DNA from: Scatophagus argus
Taxonomy: Eukaryota; Chordata; Actinopteri; Scatophagidae
Direction of reading: 5' to 3'
Assembly: GCF_020382885.2 (NCBI RefSeq)
Contig: NC_058510.1
Coordinates: forward strand, 4,460,862-4,524,861
DNA: 64,000 nucleotides
The notes beneath the pieces were generated by a model. It ran no database searches and was not told where the DNA came from. It saw nothing but the letters and a program-made list of their open reading frames with translations. The position numbers and the translations under genes are program-made. Below, one piece after another: positions 24,176 to 38,726 of the stretch. Position 1 is the stretch's first letter, and each line of letters begins with the position of its first letter.

Positions 24176-24643
24176 TTATACATACACTTTTAAGATGTAC
24201 AGTGGTCATCGCATTAATCCATATCCATCTTTTGTTTCTTCTTTTTTTCTTTTTAAGACAAAGTCTGCATTTAAGTATTTACACATGTACAATTAACAGG
24301 CAGCACTTTACAAAGCAAGGCATGAACAACAATACGGATGTTGAGCTTCAGATCAGACCTTCTGACCCTCACCCTTCTGCCCACTCTGCAGCTTCTCTGA
24401 GGGCATTTACTCAGCTGTCCCATGATTATTATACATTTCCGACCCGCCCGTCCCGCCTTGCATGGGTCGTGAAAAAGAATTAAAAAAAAAAAACAACTGA
24501 GCGACATCCATCAAATCCACTGGAGATTCAAAAGGATCGAAGTCCACGGACTGAGTTAAAAATCAAAAAGGGTGAGGGCGATGGGGAGACGGGGTGTACA
24601 CAGGGTAACAGGTGCAAAAAACGTAGCAACGTGTGACAAAAAT
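24176..24643 (-). other. Probable marchf6 3' UTR
   Basis: Non-coding sequence between the marchf6 stop and the ATTAAA hexamer. It includes a pyrimidine/purine-biased run (24232-24258) and an A-run at 24481-24493. Nothing else was recognised. Confidence 0.5.
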
Positions 24644-27600
24644 CTACTCTGCAACGGGGTTGGAGGGCGGGACTGAGCTTGCTCTTCCAGCTTTCCGTTC
24701 ATAGTTGACAAGCCTCTGTCCAACCAGGTACCTGTAAAGAAAGATTATGAGAATATTTATGCTGGGAATCTTATTGTTTTCAGACTTTGCAGCACTGAAA
24801 TTACATTTATTCCCTTTTGATTCACAGCTTTGAAGCATTAATTAACATTTCATAGTCCTTAGTGCCAACCTTTTAGTTCAGTTTGGCAACAGAACTCCAG
24901 TTAGCACAGAAAAAAATTGCATCAGATGTTTTTACGTTACAGTATTTAAACTGGAAACTGTCTTTACAGTTACCATCCTAAACTCTGATCACCAACCATA
25001 ACACAAAGGGTTATCACGCACAATTAACCAACTGTGTTAATCTGTGTTAAAAAGATCCTTACTTGTCGTTCTTGATGTGTTCGTAGAGGCGTTTGAATTG
25101 TCGGATCTGGAAGGACAGGATGCCGATAAGTGAGACCACCATCAAGAGGAAGGGGTAGATTCTCCTCTGCATCAGAATCTCCATCTCTGGGGTAACTCCT
25201 GAAAGCGTAATGCACTTTGATTATAGACTGGCTCAGTGAATGTCTCATTATCTGATGCAGTGGTCACCACAAGAAGGTACATATATTTTTCAGACAGCTC
25301 TGTAGGTCGATGCTAATTAACTGCACCTTCACAGGATTAATATAATGCACACTTTTAAGTGGATTTAAGTGAACAAGGTCAATCCATCACCTGTGTCCTT
25401 TTTTCAGCAGACACTGTATGCATTATTCAGGACAGAGTAATGCTCCAGAGCTCCAGGAGATGAACTGAGTAGGTGAAATTAACAAACTCACAGGCAAAAT
25501 AACAATATTTAAACTAATAAGCTTCATAACTGAAGCACGTGTACTCAGACACTCACCTACAGCAGGCACCACGCCAGCCGCGATCACATACGGCACACAC
25601 AAAGACAGCAGCAGGACGGAGATGACCGGAGCTGCCAGCCTACGAATGATGAACTGGAGATCGATGTTGCGAATTCCGTTTGCATAAACCTAAAGACAAG
25701 GTTTAACAGTTATTACACTATACAGATAATGACAATGTGGAATGTAAAGTCAGCTACCACAGGAGTGGTAGTGTAGTGACAGGTGAGCTTTAACACAGCT
25801 TCTGCAGCTGAAATTTAGACTAACCACCAAAACATATTAGGTGTGCGTGTTTGCTTTTGTCCAGTTGAGAGACTAACAATTAAAAGCAACATGAATGGAT
25901 ATCCATCTCAAATGCACCTGCTCAATAACAGTCTTCAGCCACCACTGAGGGCCCATGAGAGTGATGGCAGCAATGATTTTGGCATGGAGCACTCCAAGAG
26001 CCCAGTCCTGTAGAAAACAGACAGATCAATGGGTTATTGTCAATAAACAGCATACAGGAAAAATTACAACACTAACAACAACAACCCACTAAAGGGAAGG
26101 AGAGGGAAAGAGACACGTACAACACAGACCCACAGTCATACCTGCCAAGGGTAGAAGAGGGGTGTTTGGTCCAGGGGTACCCTGAGTGGAGCCACAATGA
26201 CCAACTCAAACAGCAGGCCCAGTAGGAGCGGGATGACTCCAGCAACCAGCAGAGCTACAATCAGTGTCTTCAGAATCTGCACAAACAAAGCAGTAAAAGT
26301 GTGGTAGTTTAAGATTTATTCCCATTTGATGGTTCCTAATTTCCTCCTCCGTGGGACAAAACTGTTGCAGCACCGCCAAACTTAATGAATCGAGTTAAAG
26401 CTACAAGGTTGGGATATTACCACTAAGCAGCTGCCTGTAAATTTTGGATATGGCCAATTAGCTTGTTATTAGCAGCCAACCATTTAACATTAATAAAACA
26501 TTTAATGTAAGTTAAACTCTAGACAATAGACAATCTCATGGTCTAAAACAGCTATCCACCATACCACTATGATAGCCACTTTTGGTGTTTGGCAACAACA
26601 GACGCTGTTCAGTGAAGCATACCATGAGAGTCCACTCCTGGACTTTGTGTATGATGACGGTGCGTCCTTGGGGCATCCAGGCCAGCAGCACAGTGACTCC
26701 CCGAATAGACAGCCAGCAGACATACAGACCACAGGCTGCCGTGTACAGCTCGTGGATTTTGGAGCTTCCTGTCCAGAAGGACATCAGCCAGCGCCCGGTG
26801 AACACTGAAACACACGTGAGAAAAACATGACCTCTATTCAACCTTTTCCAACTGTGCAGTGATCTTAAGGCGTGGAAGTGAATTACTGTTTGAGCCAGAA
26901 CTTTAAAAGAACTTCTTCAACAGCAGAGACATGCATATATACAGATTTGCCCTTTAATTATGGTTTGGGTGTGGATCTACATAGGAGAAAATTACTGGCT
27001 ACGCTTTATTCAACCACGTCTCACCTGGTAGGGTTAGGCACACCAGACTGGCCACCAGCAGAGTGATGCACATGAAGGCTATAAGCAACACAATCTGGAG
27101 AAAAGAGGACACTTTTAGAATAAAAGTTATTTGATTTTCATTCACTCTTTCTCTGCAACACTGCAGAAATGTGTCTAAACTGTATTTTACATTTGGAGTT
27201 GAGTTTATGGTCTCAGATGTACAGTAAGTGCTACCTTCAGTGTTGAAGTGTTTCTAAATTTGAACAGAAAACCACAATTACAAGGTGGCCCTAGTCTTTA
27301 AAAAACAAAATCTTTATGAAAAAAAGCCCACAGCTTCTCTTTTACACTCCATTATGAATGAAAATAAAAATTAGTCTATATTAATATTTGGTAAACTTTA
27401 TATGTTTGCATAGAAAGTTTTTGGTGGGAATTATATTGTTTTAGACTCTCTTACTAAAACTGATCTAGTTGTCTCAAGTACAGATTGTGATTGTGCGGTT
27501 TTGCAGCCTGTAGTATTTAAGAAACCACCGCAAGTGTTCAATGAATCAGCTGGAATGCATACATCTAAGAAGTGTAAACTTTAACAAAAGATGTATGCTA

Positions 27601-30600
27601 AAAAAGAAAAACACATAAAACAATAATAGATTTGATTCCTCAGCCATGAATGTTGGGACTTTCTCACCCTGAATGGGAAGCGAAGCGGTCTGTGGTAAGG
27701 TTGGAATCCTACTGGTCCTCCTTGCTGCAGGATGGCCTGATGGGCTGCATGCAGCCCCTCACCAACAGCTGGAGCAGGGTTGTTATTGTTGTTATGGTGA
27801 CCAGGAGGAGGGTTGTTATTGTTGTTGTTATTCACAGGCTGGTTGGCATCATTGTCCTCCTGCTCCCCAAGGAGGTAGGAGTGGAGGTCTCTGTGGAAAT
27901 TAAGACGTATTTGGTTATAAAGTGCCAATCCGAAAAAAAATCTGCTGCTTGGTAAAACAATGTGTGTGGTCAAGTCATGAAAACAGATGTGTATACAAGC
28001 TTATTAACTTACAATAAATATCCAGCACTGACTGTCCAGGCTCTGACCAGGCCTTTGAGCCACTGACGAGTGTGTCCCTGCTCCAACAGAGCCGGCAGCA
28101 CGACCTGAAGTAATAATAGCTCCAAAGACAGCTCGCTGACCGGAGCATCACTGCGAGGCAAAAGATGGACAGGGTCAGTAAAAGCCATTTCCACAGTGTT
28201 TGCCAGTGCATGAGACACTTGGTTACACAGAAAAACTTCTTGTGCTTAAGACTTCTGTTCTGAGCTGACTTGACAAAATTAAGACTTTCGAGTGTCTGAT
28301 TTCTCTTGTTCCTCTTGTGTCTGTATCAGTCTTGCATGTTAACAATACAGTCAATATTTCCTCTTTTCTTCAACATTCACTGTGATAGGAAGTGGTGGCT
28401 ATTTGGCCCGTGGAGGTGGTTGTCTCATACATGATTTTAGAGGGACAAAGCAGCAGCTTCTACACAGCTTATTTCCACAGCTTACATTTTAGTTATGTCT
28501 GCTGGGTACCTGTAGAGCATGACGTTGTATGGGAGAAAGGTGGGCAGCAGTAGTTTGATCAGCCTGATGGGCAGCCACAGCATGAGCAACACAATAGAGC
28601 CGAACACCACCACAGACAAGATGAACCGCCGCAGGTGTCTGTAGATGGGCAGGTGAATCATCTCCTGCACCGGGTTAAAATCTGGGTCATTGAGGTTTCT
28701 CAGAAACCACAGCACTCCTGGCCTCAGGACCTGATGGACAAAAAACAACATTGTAGAAGATTTTTAAAATTCTGATGTTATCATATACAAAAATGTAAAT
28801 GTTTGTTGTCAGGATGTTACCTCTCTCAGCAGGAGGATGAAAGAAGCAAAGTAGAAGACGTAGACCATTCCCACAAGCCAGTGAAGGAACATGGTGGTAC
28901 CAGGGGCTGATTTAAAACTCAACTCTCTGTCTTTCAGGGAGGCATCAAACATCTCCTGCAGGATGAGGAGAGGAAGACAGCATTTAGACTGACTCATATT
29001 CAGTGACTGTACAGTTGGCTGGATGATAAAAAGTGCAATGAATAAAATTTGCACACGCCATATGTTTTAAGAGATTAAAATTCGACAAAAAATATGCTAA
29101 CAATTTTCATGCAAGATGAAAGATTCCTCCAGTGCTGTCCCATTCTTTGATTTAATGTTGTTCTTTCTTTTTATTTACCTTTAAATTGAACAAATCTTAA
29201 TTTTAGGTCCTGCAAGTTACATATTTTTTTGCAGCAGAGCAGGAGGGAAAAGGTTCCCTTCTGCACAGTAAGCTGCTCCTCCTGCTCTGAGGGAACTCGG
29301 TTAGCTTGTGGAAACATACCCGCTAGCTTGTAGTGAGTAGCACAGGGAACCACTGGAGGTGGAGACGGACCTGGTTTTACCGTCACTACGCTAGTTAGCA
29401 TCAAAATGTGAAGTCTCGCTCACATGCAGAGACTTGCAGGTGAGGAAAGTGAGAGTCCCAACACAGAAGCATATGCGTCTATGCAACTCCCTCCAGAGGT
29501 CCAAGCCAGTTTATTTTTCTGTTAATATGAACCGTGTGATCAACAGCATCTGTTTCTGTCTCTGTGTCCAACAGCCCTGTTAAAAGCCACTTCAGCTGCT
29601 ATGTGACAGGTGCTTCCACAGGGTTGAAAATGCTCTCATTTCAGCAGCTTGTGTTAAAACAATAAATAAGCATCCACTGAAATGTCAAAGCCAGATTGGC
29701 TGTCAGTGACACTGGAGGAACCTTTTCAGGCAGCTAGAAAAAATGGTTACTATTTCAGGAAAGCATGCATCACTATTTATAGTGTATTTACAGTGCAGTA
29801 TCTGTCACTACATCAGCCAAGCATGAGAAATAATATTAGCCTTTCCATTACAATGATACAATGTCTAAAGCTTGGTTCCAAATCTTAACATCATGCCAGT
29901 TTAATAAGAAAAAGAAGACAAGAGCTGGAGGAGCCGGGGCTCTCAAAAACAAGTATTAAATCACTTCAACAGAGTAAAATAGGCATACTAAAAGTCTGAA
30001 CAGGAAGGAGAGCAAAAAAGTCTTACTAAAGAGCAGATATCAAGCCACCAGCCACAGATGAGTGGAAAAACACCAATCTCCACGACAACCAGCAGCGAGA
30101 CCTGTAATGGAAGCAGAACCATGTCTTGGTAAGACTTTACTTTGTATGTAGATAATCTGAAAACTTAATTTGTTTTAAAAAGGTGTTGAAATGCAGTAAT
30201 GTGGAGGGGAGATTTGGCAGGGTTGCTTAAGAAATGTCATGATATTTTTAGGTCATATGTATTAAATCACTGCTATCTGTCAGCTTCTGGGTGTGGTTGT
30301 AAAAACAAAAAACCCTCTCAGATCCAGTGTTGTGCTCAGCTTGTAAATGTCAGTGAGTGAATATTTCCACCAAGGCCGGACATGAGGACATAAGTAACAC
30401 AAAGCAGAAACGCACTTTGAGGCCTTACCTTGACAACAATGTAGCAGACTCCCAGGAGACGTCGGGAGCGCTGGAACCTGACCAGTGCAGCCAGTCCCTG
30501 AGACAGCCATTAAGGATCAACACTCATATTTACATACACACAAACAGAATGCATTTCACATGTCTGCCCTTGTAATATTAGAGTGCAGGGGACTGATGGC

Positions 30601-33600
30601 GTAAAACAGAAGGATACGTGGCAGAGGATGAGCGTCATGGCCAGCAGTATGTAGCCCACTATGGTTGTGATTAAGCCCTCAAAGTGGGAGGCTTGGACCT
30701 GGAAAAAAAAGGTTGTGGTCAAACAATTAATGATAGCTCAAGAGAAACAATGTTGCATAGTAAGGTTGAAGTGATGAGAGCAGTTTCTTACATATTCCTC
30801 AAAGCCAAGACCCACAACAGAGAAGTGGCCGATGTGGTAGGGACAAAATGCTGAAATAGAAATAAAGAGGACATAATCACTCTGTGGCATGTAAACTACA
30901 AAAGACAAATAAAATCACATAATAGATGAGAGTAGATACAAGTTTGAGATATCAGCACGACAAAGACAATCAGGATCATATAATGACAATGACATATAAT
31001 GTTGGAGGGCCACAACTGAAATAAGCCTTTTAGGCTTTTAATCCCCTGATGAATATCACCACAGATGTGTAAAGTTATTCTGTACTTTTAATCATCACAC
31101 AAATCGAGTCAGTCCTTATGTTTATGATCATTTTTGTATTAGTCTACTCACCAAAGACCAAGATGAAAAGAGTGTTGAGAGACACAACCCAAAAAACATG
31201 CTCCTACAAGACAAAAACACTGGTCAACCAAAACCTGTCATCTGTGGTGTAAAAAACATAACTTGTCAATTACAGATGTAAAGACCTACCAAAAACACCA
31301 GTGAACCATCCAGGCCGAGCATCTAAAAGGGACAAGGAAAATGTTTTGTGTGCACAGTGTGTGTATAACACAAACAGAAACACCTCTGCTATGAGTTGCA
31401 CAAATAGTTTAGTAAGGATGGGGCTGTTTGGAGATCAGTAAAGTCATGTTACCCTTACCCTTTCCCAGGTGAGCTCTTCCGCCGCTCTGTCCCACTCCAA
31501 AGCATTCCAGTTCATGTCATCTACAGAGAAACAAATCAGCTTTAAATACAGTGAAGACTAACACATTCACAACAGAACGAAATTTAAAAGTATCTGTCCA
31601 ATTACATATGATTGATAAAATCCATATCCTGCTTGTCACATATGACCACAGTATTACAGTGTAACATATGGAGAAGACAGTTATTGTTTATAATAAATGC
31701 TGTCCTGAGATAATATTTCAGCCCCAAGTGCAGAGCGAGTTATTATGAGGATTTCCACTGCGTTCATTTGGCTAATATTACATAATCCAATCACAATTCA
31801 TTATCTATTTTGACTAGTCTGCTGCAAATCAGACCATTATCAACGGTCAGCCAAAGTAAAGTACTGGGATGTGAGAGCTACAGTTGGCATTTTGACACAT
31901 TCATTCTCAAATGAATTGTACACCTTGGCAATCAGCCAAATGAAACCATTGTACATGTCAATGTCAATACTAACAACGGTATTGTTCATTGGTTTTACTG
32001 GAGAGAATAAAATCTTGGAGACAGTTTATTAATGACATTCTGCTCCATTTCAGTTGTGCATAAAAAGTACTTTCTCCGTGTTTTCTGATGATAAGGAATT
32101 TAAATTTGTGAGGTAATTTCAGCACATCTCTAAAAACTAAAATCTGACCAGGCAGAACACAGTGAAATGTGATAAAAAGGAAGTGAACAGTTTATGCTAA
32201 TATGCGTTTTAAAACAAATGCTTCTTATATATACTGATACACTAAAACTTTATGCAGCCTGACAGCTTTTCTGACATCAGTATTGAGCAAAATTACAGCA
32301 ACACCTGCCAGAAAAAACTGACATCAATACTAAACTGAATATCAGTTGCTTATTATATTCTAACCTTGAGCTCCATTGTTGGGGTCTGCATCTTCAGCAG
32401 CTGCTCCCTCCTCCTCTTCCAGCTCTGGGTCATCACCCTGGTCTGGAGGGACATCAGGAGGCTCAGGCTCTGCTTCATTCTGGGCTGGCGGATCAGCAGG
32501 GGCAGGCTGGGCTGCGGGGGGCTCATCAGCTCCTCCCCCCTGGCCTGCAGCTTGTGCCTGAAGGTGAAGGGAAAGGATGCATGGCAGTAAGGGTGATTTA
32601 GTGTATCTGTGCAGTTAAGATTGGATCTAAGTACACAACAGGAAAGAACACCGCTGAGGTACAAGAAGTATGGTAGAATTATTAACTCCACCATTAAAGT
32701 ACCTCATTGGCTTGTCCGGCTGCATTTGGTGGGGGCGGCTGGTGCTGTTCTAACCATTGGGGAGCACCACCATGGACTATCTGTTCTCTCAGCCACACCA
32801 GGCTGATAAATGCACACAGCGTGCAGGTGACCACAAAGCAGCCCTGTAGACAATCTGCCAGGAGGTTCTCTCTGCAGGAGCGCAAACATAAACACTTACA
32901 TAAACATGCTAAAACATTGAAATGGTCCTTTAAAAGTAAGTTAAGGGGAATTAAAGAGAACAAACACGAACAGATAGGCCTCATTTTACATGCTGGTGTG
33001 TGTATTGCTGGAGGATGTTGCTATCACCACTTACGTAGACAGCATGTCCAACGGCAGCGTCAAAAGAGAGCTCACAGAGCCGGTAAACAGACACTTATAG
33101 ATGCGACCTGAGAACAGATAAATAATTTGTGTCCATTTGAATGCATTATATAAATTCAAAAGGCTTCAAAAAATGCTGCATGGTAACAGTTAACATAATA
33201 GCCAACATTTCTTCCACAGCACTGTTATGCAGTGGTGTTAAAGCTGTAATTCCCTTGATGGTGTTAAACCACAACATGAGCTAATATGTAAAGCTGATGT
33301 CATGGTCACTTCATGTGCTACACGTGCACCAAATGTGAGACCCTTAACACTCATGCTGGGGCAATAAAGTGTATATCAAGCTATACTTAAGGGATCAACA
33401 TACAGTATAATAAAATACACTTGTATGTCTATGAAACAACCTCATGAACTAGAAATCAGATAAAACCTATAACCTCTCATTGCTCTAATGAATCCATTTA
33501 TGAAAAAAATCAAGAAAGCTGATAAGAGTTGTAAGAAAGGTGTAACCCAGTATGTGAAAAGTCACTATGGCCTTTTGTACGCATTCAGTTTATCTCTGCA

Positions 33601-36549
33601 TTTGTGTCCGTCTGGGCGCTACTCACATGCAGTGAGAGGAACCACTCCGAGCCATGCGAAGGCCACCAGCGTGTAATGGAACCAGTAGCGGATAGCCGTG
33701 CCCACACTGGTCAGCAGGCCGGCGCAAATGTCCTGGATGGGCAGACGTGAGGGCATGTCTGGGGAGTAGACTGAAGAGGAAGGAGGGAAGTGAGTGAAGA
33801 AAAGACACTCAATTACACGTTAAACAGACTAAAAAAATAGAAACAAAAAAAGAAATATATGGCCCAACCTGTAAGGCTTGTTTTGAAAACTTGAGGCTTC
33901 TTAGTACATTGAAGTGGATACTTTATCAATGTCACGAGTACTTACTTGGTGTGAATGCAAATCTGTGCTTGCATAATTCACAGTACTCCTTCCTGCTGTG
34001 CTTCAGCCACTGGACCAAGCTGTAAAGCAACATTCAGAAGGTCAAAAGTAATACATAATTCAACAACTTACAACATGTTGGCTGTAAGGTTTTATGTTTT
34101 GAATCATATAATTTTGCACAATTTACTTTGTGGAGAAATCATGGAAAGCTGAACGCAGAGCACAGATCAAGTAAAACTCATCTTTAAAATGCATATTACT
34201 GCTATTTTTACTTTTTTTTTTTAATTAACCTGCACAGAATGCTATTAGAAGGACACCTACTAACATATTTGCATTGATTATCTACTTTTAGATCTGTTTT
34301 CATAACTTGGGTACTTTTTGATATTACTAAACCAGATATAATACTGATTTAATCTGATTAAAGGCTTAACGAAAAGGGCGTATCAGTTATCACTCGGCTG
34401 ATTCATGCTTGTATGTTGCCCATATCAACTTAGCTCACTGTGACATAGGCTGGTCTCTGAGATTAACAACCGGGTTATGTAAGGGAGTCTTTGCATCATT
34501 CGCTTCCAACGCATATGGCGTCATTGATCAACTGTGTCATGAGACCTACACAGAACAGGGCTATACTTAAGTTTCACTTCAACTTACGTCATTCATGTCT
34601 GCTATGTTACTTTTCCTTGTTTCTTTTGTCCAATTCAGAAAGTTGTACTGAAATCCACATTATAGCTGCAACTGGGATTTCTGTGGGAACCTGGCCATAT
34701 CATCTAGATGACCCACCCAAGTTCAACAAAAAACTGTAACACATAATCTGGTATACATCCCTAAAGAGAGTCATTTGCAAAATAACCTGGAATTGCCTGA
34801 TCCGTTCAAAGAATCGTGTAACTGTGATGCTGACCATCTCATTCTGAAATTTTAGCCTCTAGCACAAAACTGTGTCTGCGACCTGAGCATTGATTGTCTG
34901 TATTTGATTTTTATTCAGTAAGTAACCACAAGAGAGAGACGATAAACATGGTTAAGGTTAGCCGCAGCCTGCATACACTCAATACAACTATACCATCCAG
35001 ACACAATATACTGTTATTGTTTTGTAGGGGTGGCCATACAGACTCAGGTTCAACAATTACCACAGAACAATCCAGACCTGGCCTCTGCCTCTGCCTGGGG
35101 TTTTCCACATGCCTGACCCTCTTCTAACCAGTGACACACATAAAGGACAGCTGAGAACAAAGCGTCAAAACATCTGCAGGGGTTGGTATCATATCATTAA
35201 GCCCATTCCACACCTAAAGTTAGTAGCCTAGGACACTATTAGAGGTCTACCCATAGTGGACATTGAAAAGCTGATATATTAACAATTGTTTGTCTGGCCA
35301 ACATGACCCCCAATCCTCACAAACAAATAGTGAGTGACATGGTGAGAAGCCGACTAGCGGAGGTTGCACAGCCATCAGCCACTATTAGAGCCGAGTTTTG
35401 CCAACACAGACTGTAAAATGCCCTCTCTGCACCAACTTTTAGATACTGTGCAACCTAAATCGGACAGAGGATGAACTTGTGCTGCATCCTTTTCAGATTC
35501 CTTCGTTACATTAGTTATCAAGACAATGGGATAAAAAACATTTTTTCTTTTTAAAAGAACCTTTCTTGGCTAGGTCTGCTAATGATATTGTGCTCATGTG
35601 CAAAGAGCCATTCAGCAATTATCATAAATAATGAATGGTGATACATGCACTTTACATGACACTGGGTTTTAAAACAAACTTTCACAATCACTTCTAGACA
35701 GTATATCTCATTTCCAGCCATGAACAGGAAAGTCATATTTATTTATGAGAATATGAAGGGGTTAATATTAAAAAGGGTTGTAGAATGGAAAAGGCAACAA
35801 TTATTCACAGCGGTGTCTGTGCACATGTAAGGGTTTAATAAAGGGAGAGAGATTTGTTTTTTGGGGGGGGCTAGAGGGGAGGTCAACATACCATTCCTGA
35901 TGGATAAATTTGATACTGCCAGTGCAGACACAGGGGTGGTACAGGGGCTTGTCTGGGGTCCCCTCAGAGCGGCACACACGACAAATATCCGCTGCACAAA
36001 CAAACAAAAACACATGTGTTATGTAACATGATACCCATCACCAAATCCCACCCAAACCACAGATGTGCAGAAGAGAGCAGAGAGACTGTGGTGTGTTACC
36101 AGACAGCTGTGTTTTGAGTGGGTGAATCTAATCCAAAGGCATAAAGCCGGTAACTACTGTTGTGCACTTGGATAAGCATGATATATTAATTTTATAGGAG
36201 TTTACAGGAGAAACTTAGCCTTATCTAAATGACCATCCATCAGCAAACTGATGACATCACCAGTAACTTCTAGTCCTTTCCACACTCTTCACCACATTGC
36301 TGGTTCACAGTAAGCTCTCGTATTGACCTCCGTTGAGTTATAACAACGTTTAGCAGTCATCTCCCACATTCCTGCATGAACCTCATTGCTACACTGACAG
36401 GTTTAACAAGCTATGCTACACAGCTAGCAGGCCGGCTCAGGAGCAGGCTTGGCTCTCGGTGATGCATTTAAAAAGCTAATGCTAGGACAACCCAGACGGT
36501 GAACAACAAGCAAGGCCGTTGGTTATTTACCTTCTTCGGCGGTATCCAT
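24644..36549 (-). CDS. marchf6: E3 ubiquitin ligase MARCHF6 (TEB4/Doa10 homologue)
   Basis: ER-membrane ligase for degradation of misfolded and sterol-pathway proteins. Its 25 exons in order: 36531-36549, 35892-35991, 33946-34019, 33627-33770, 33035-33107, 32703-32871, 32365-32557, 31459-31520, 31290-31322, 31152-31203, 30792-30850, 30618-30698, 30429-30497, 30027-30101, 28821-28955, 28510-28730, 28013-28150, 27668-27890, 27025-27094, 26623-26804, 26142-26276, 25918-26007, 25557-25689, 25063-25198, 24644-24731; 917 aa (human 910). The RING-CH ligands are C10, C13, C27, C29, H37, C40, C53, C56. Then come many TM helices, an acidic Pro/Glu-rich cytosolic loop (exon 7) and an Asn-rich loop (exon 18, two runs of 7 and 5 Asn). 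The conserved TEB4 membrane core includes [20 protein letters not shown]. The C-terminal degradation element [13 protein letters not shown] is intact. An extra Ala at residue 7, at the exon 1/2 joint, is absent from the human protein as I recall it. Confidence 0.96.
34020..35891 (-). other. marchf6 intron 2
   Basis: At 1.9 kb this is the largest marchf6 intron. I recognised no exon, RNA or repeat family in it. A run of eight G at 35863-35870 lies close to exon 2. Confidence 0.5.
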
Positions 36550-37775
<1,226 letters not shown>

Positions 37776-37875
37776 TAGGAAGCAGCAATGTGTCGTTGCA
37801 AGCAATGTATGAAAACATTGTCTCCTAAACTTGCGTGACGCTTTAACATTACCAAAAGTCTTTGGTCCTAACGTA

Positions 37876-37893
37876 TGGTCGACTAGTCGACCA
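37876..37893. repeat. 18-bp perfect palindrome
   Basis: TGGTCGACTAGTCGACCA is its own reverse complement. It lies 105 bp past the tRNA gene. It could be part of a degraded transposon terminus, since GTCGACTAGTCGAC-like ends occur in fish DNA elements, but no partner end was found. Confidence 0.7.
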
Positions 37894-38487
37894 GAAACAC
37901 CGAAAGTACAGTAATTGTCCTGACTGCAATAATTCATAGTAACGCCACACAGACAGGAAAGTGAAAAAATGATATCCACTTACGAAATTAACTGAAAGAA
38001 CTCATTCTGTTCCACAAAAATACGTCAGTTTGTGACTACTATTAATGATAATTATATGGACGATCTATCACGGCAACTCACATCCTGTAATCAACTATGT
38101 AATTTTATTTTATTCTATAGCTTTATTCACTTTTATTGTATGTGTTGTGTGTCTGTTGTTGTGTTCGTCTTGCCTATGGACCTTGAGTCTGAAATAAAGC
38201 TATATATACTATCAGCATTGATGTTCAAATGGCACTCAAATGATTGTAACGATGATATGGCATTTTCTTTTCATGTAGAGTTCACCTCATACGTGCTGAC
38301 TGTTTGCCAAGGAATTGCGTAATGCGTTGACCTACAGCTTATATGTTGAAAGTGACTGCAGGTATTCTTCATTATTCGACATCTGTCCAACTGGATCTGC
38401 AGCGATCGACTCGGCTGAAACTTTTCGGTCCGACAAAAAAGAGTCCAGATTGTTGCCTCTCGCATCGGAAAATCAGAAAACAACAAG

Positions 38488-38726
38488 GTATGTCCCTGAT
38501 CTGTGCAAACTGATTCTCAGATACTTTTGTCTGGGACGAGGAGATATAAAAGAGCTATTTGTTAAAAAGTGCTGTGTCATTGTGTTGCGGAAATGCTTTT
38601 TAAGGTCAGTCATATTTCAGTGACTCCCAGAACGTCTGAGAAACGCCAGAGAAATTAATTTTTAATTTAATTTAATCGAAATTACATTTTAATTTAATTT
38701 TTTATAATTTTTTTGTCTGTCTGCAG
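38488..38726 (+). other. Probable intron in the cmbl 5' UTR
   Basis: A consensus donor (AAG then GTATGT at 38488) and an acceptor with a long T-rich tract, ending CTGCAG at 38726, abut the cmbl ATG directly. Upstream bases from about 38400 would be an untranslated leader exon. Confidence 0.55.
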
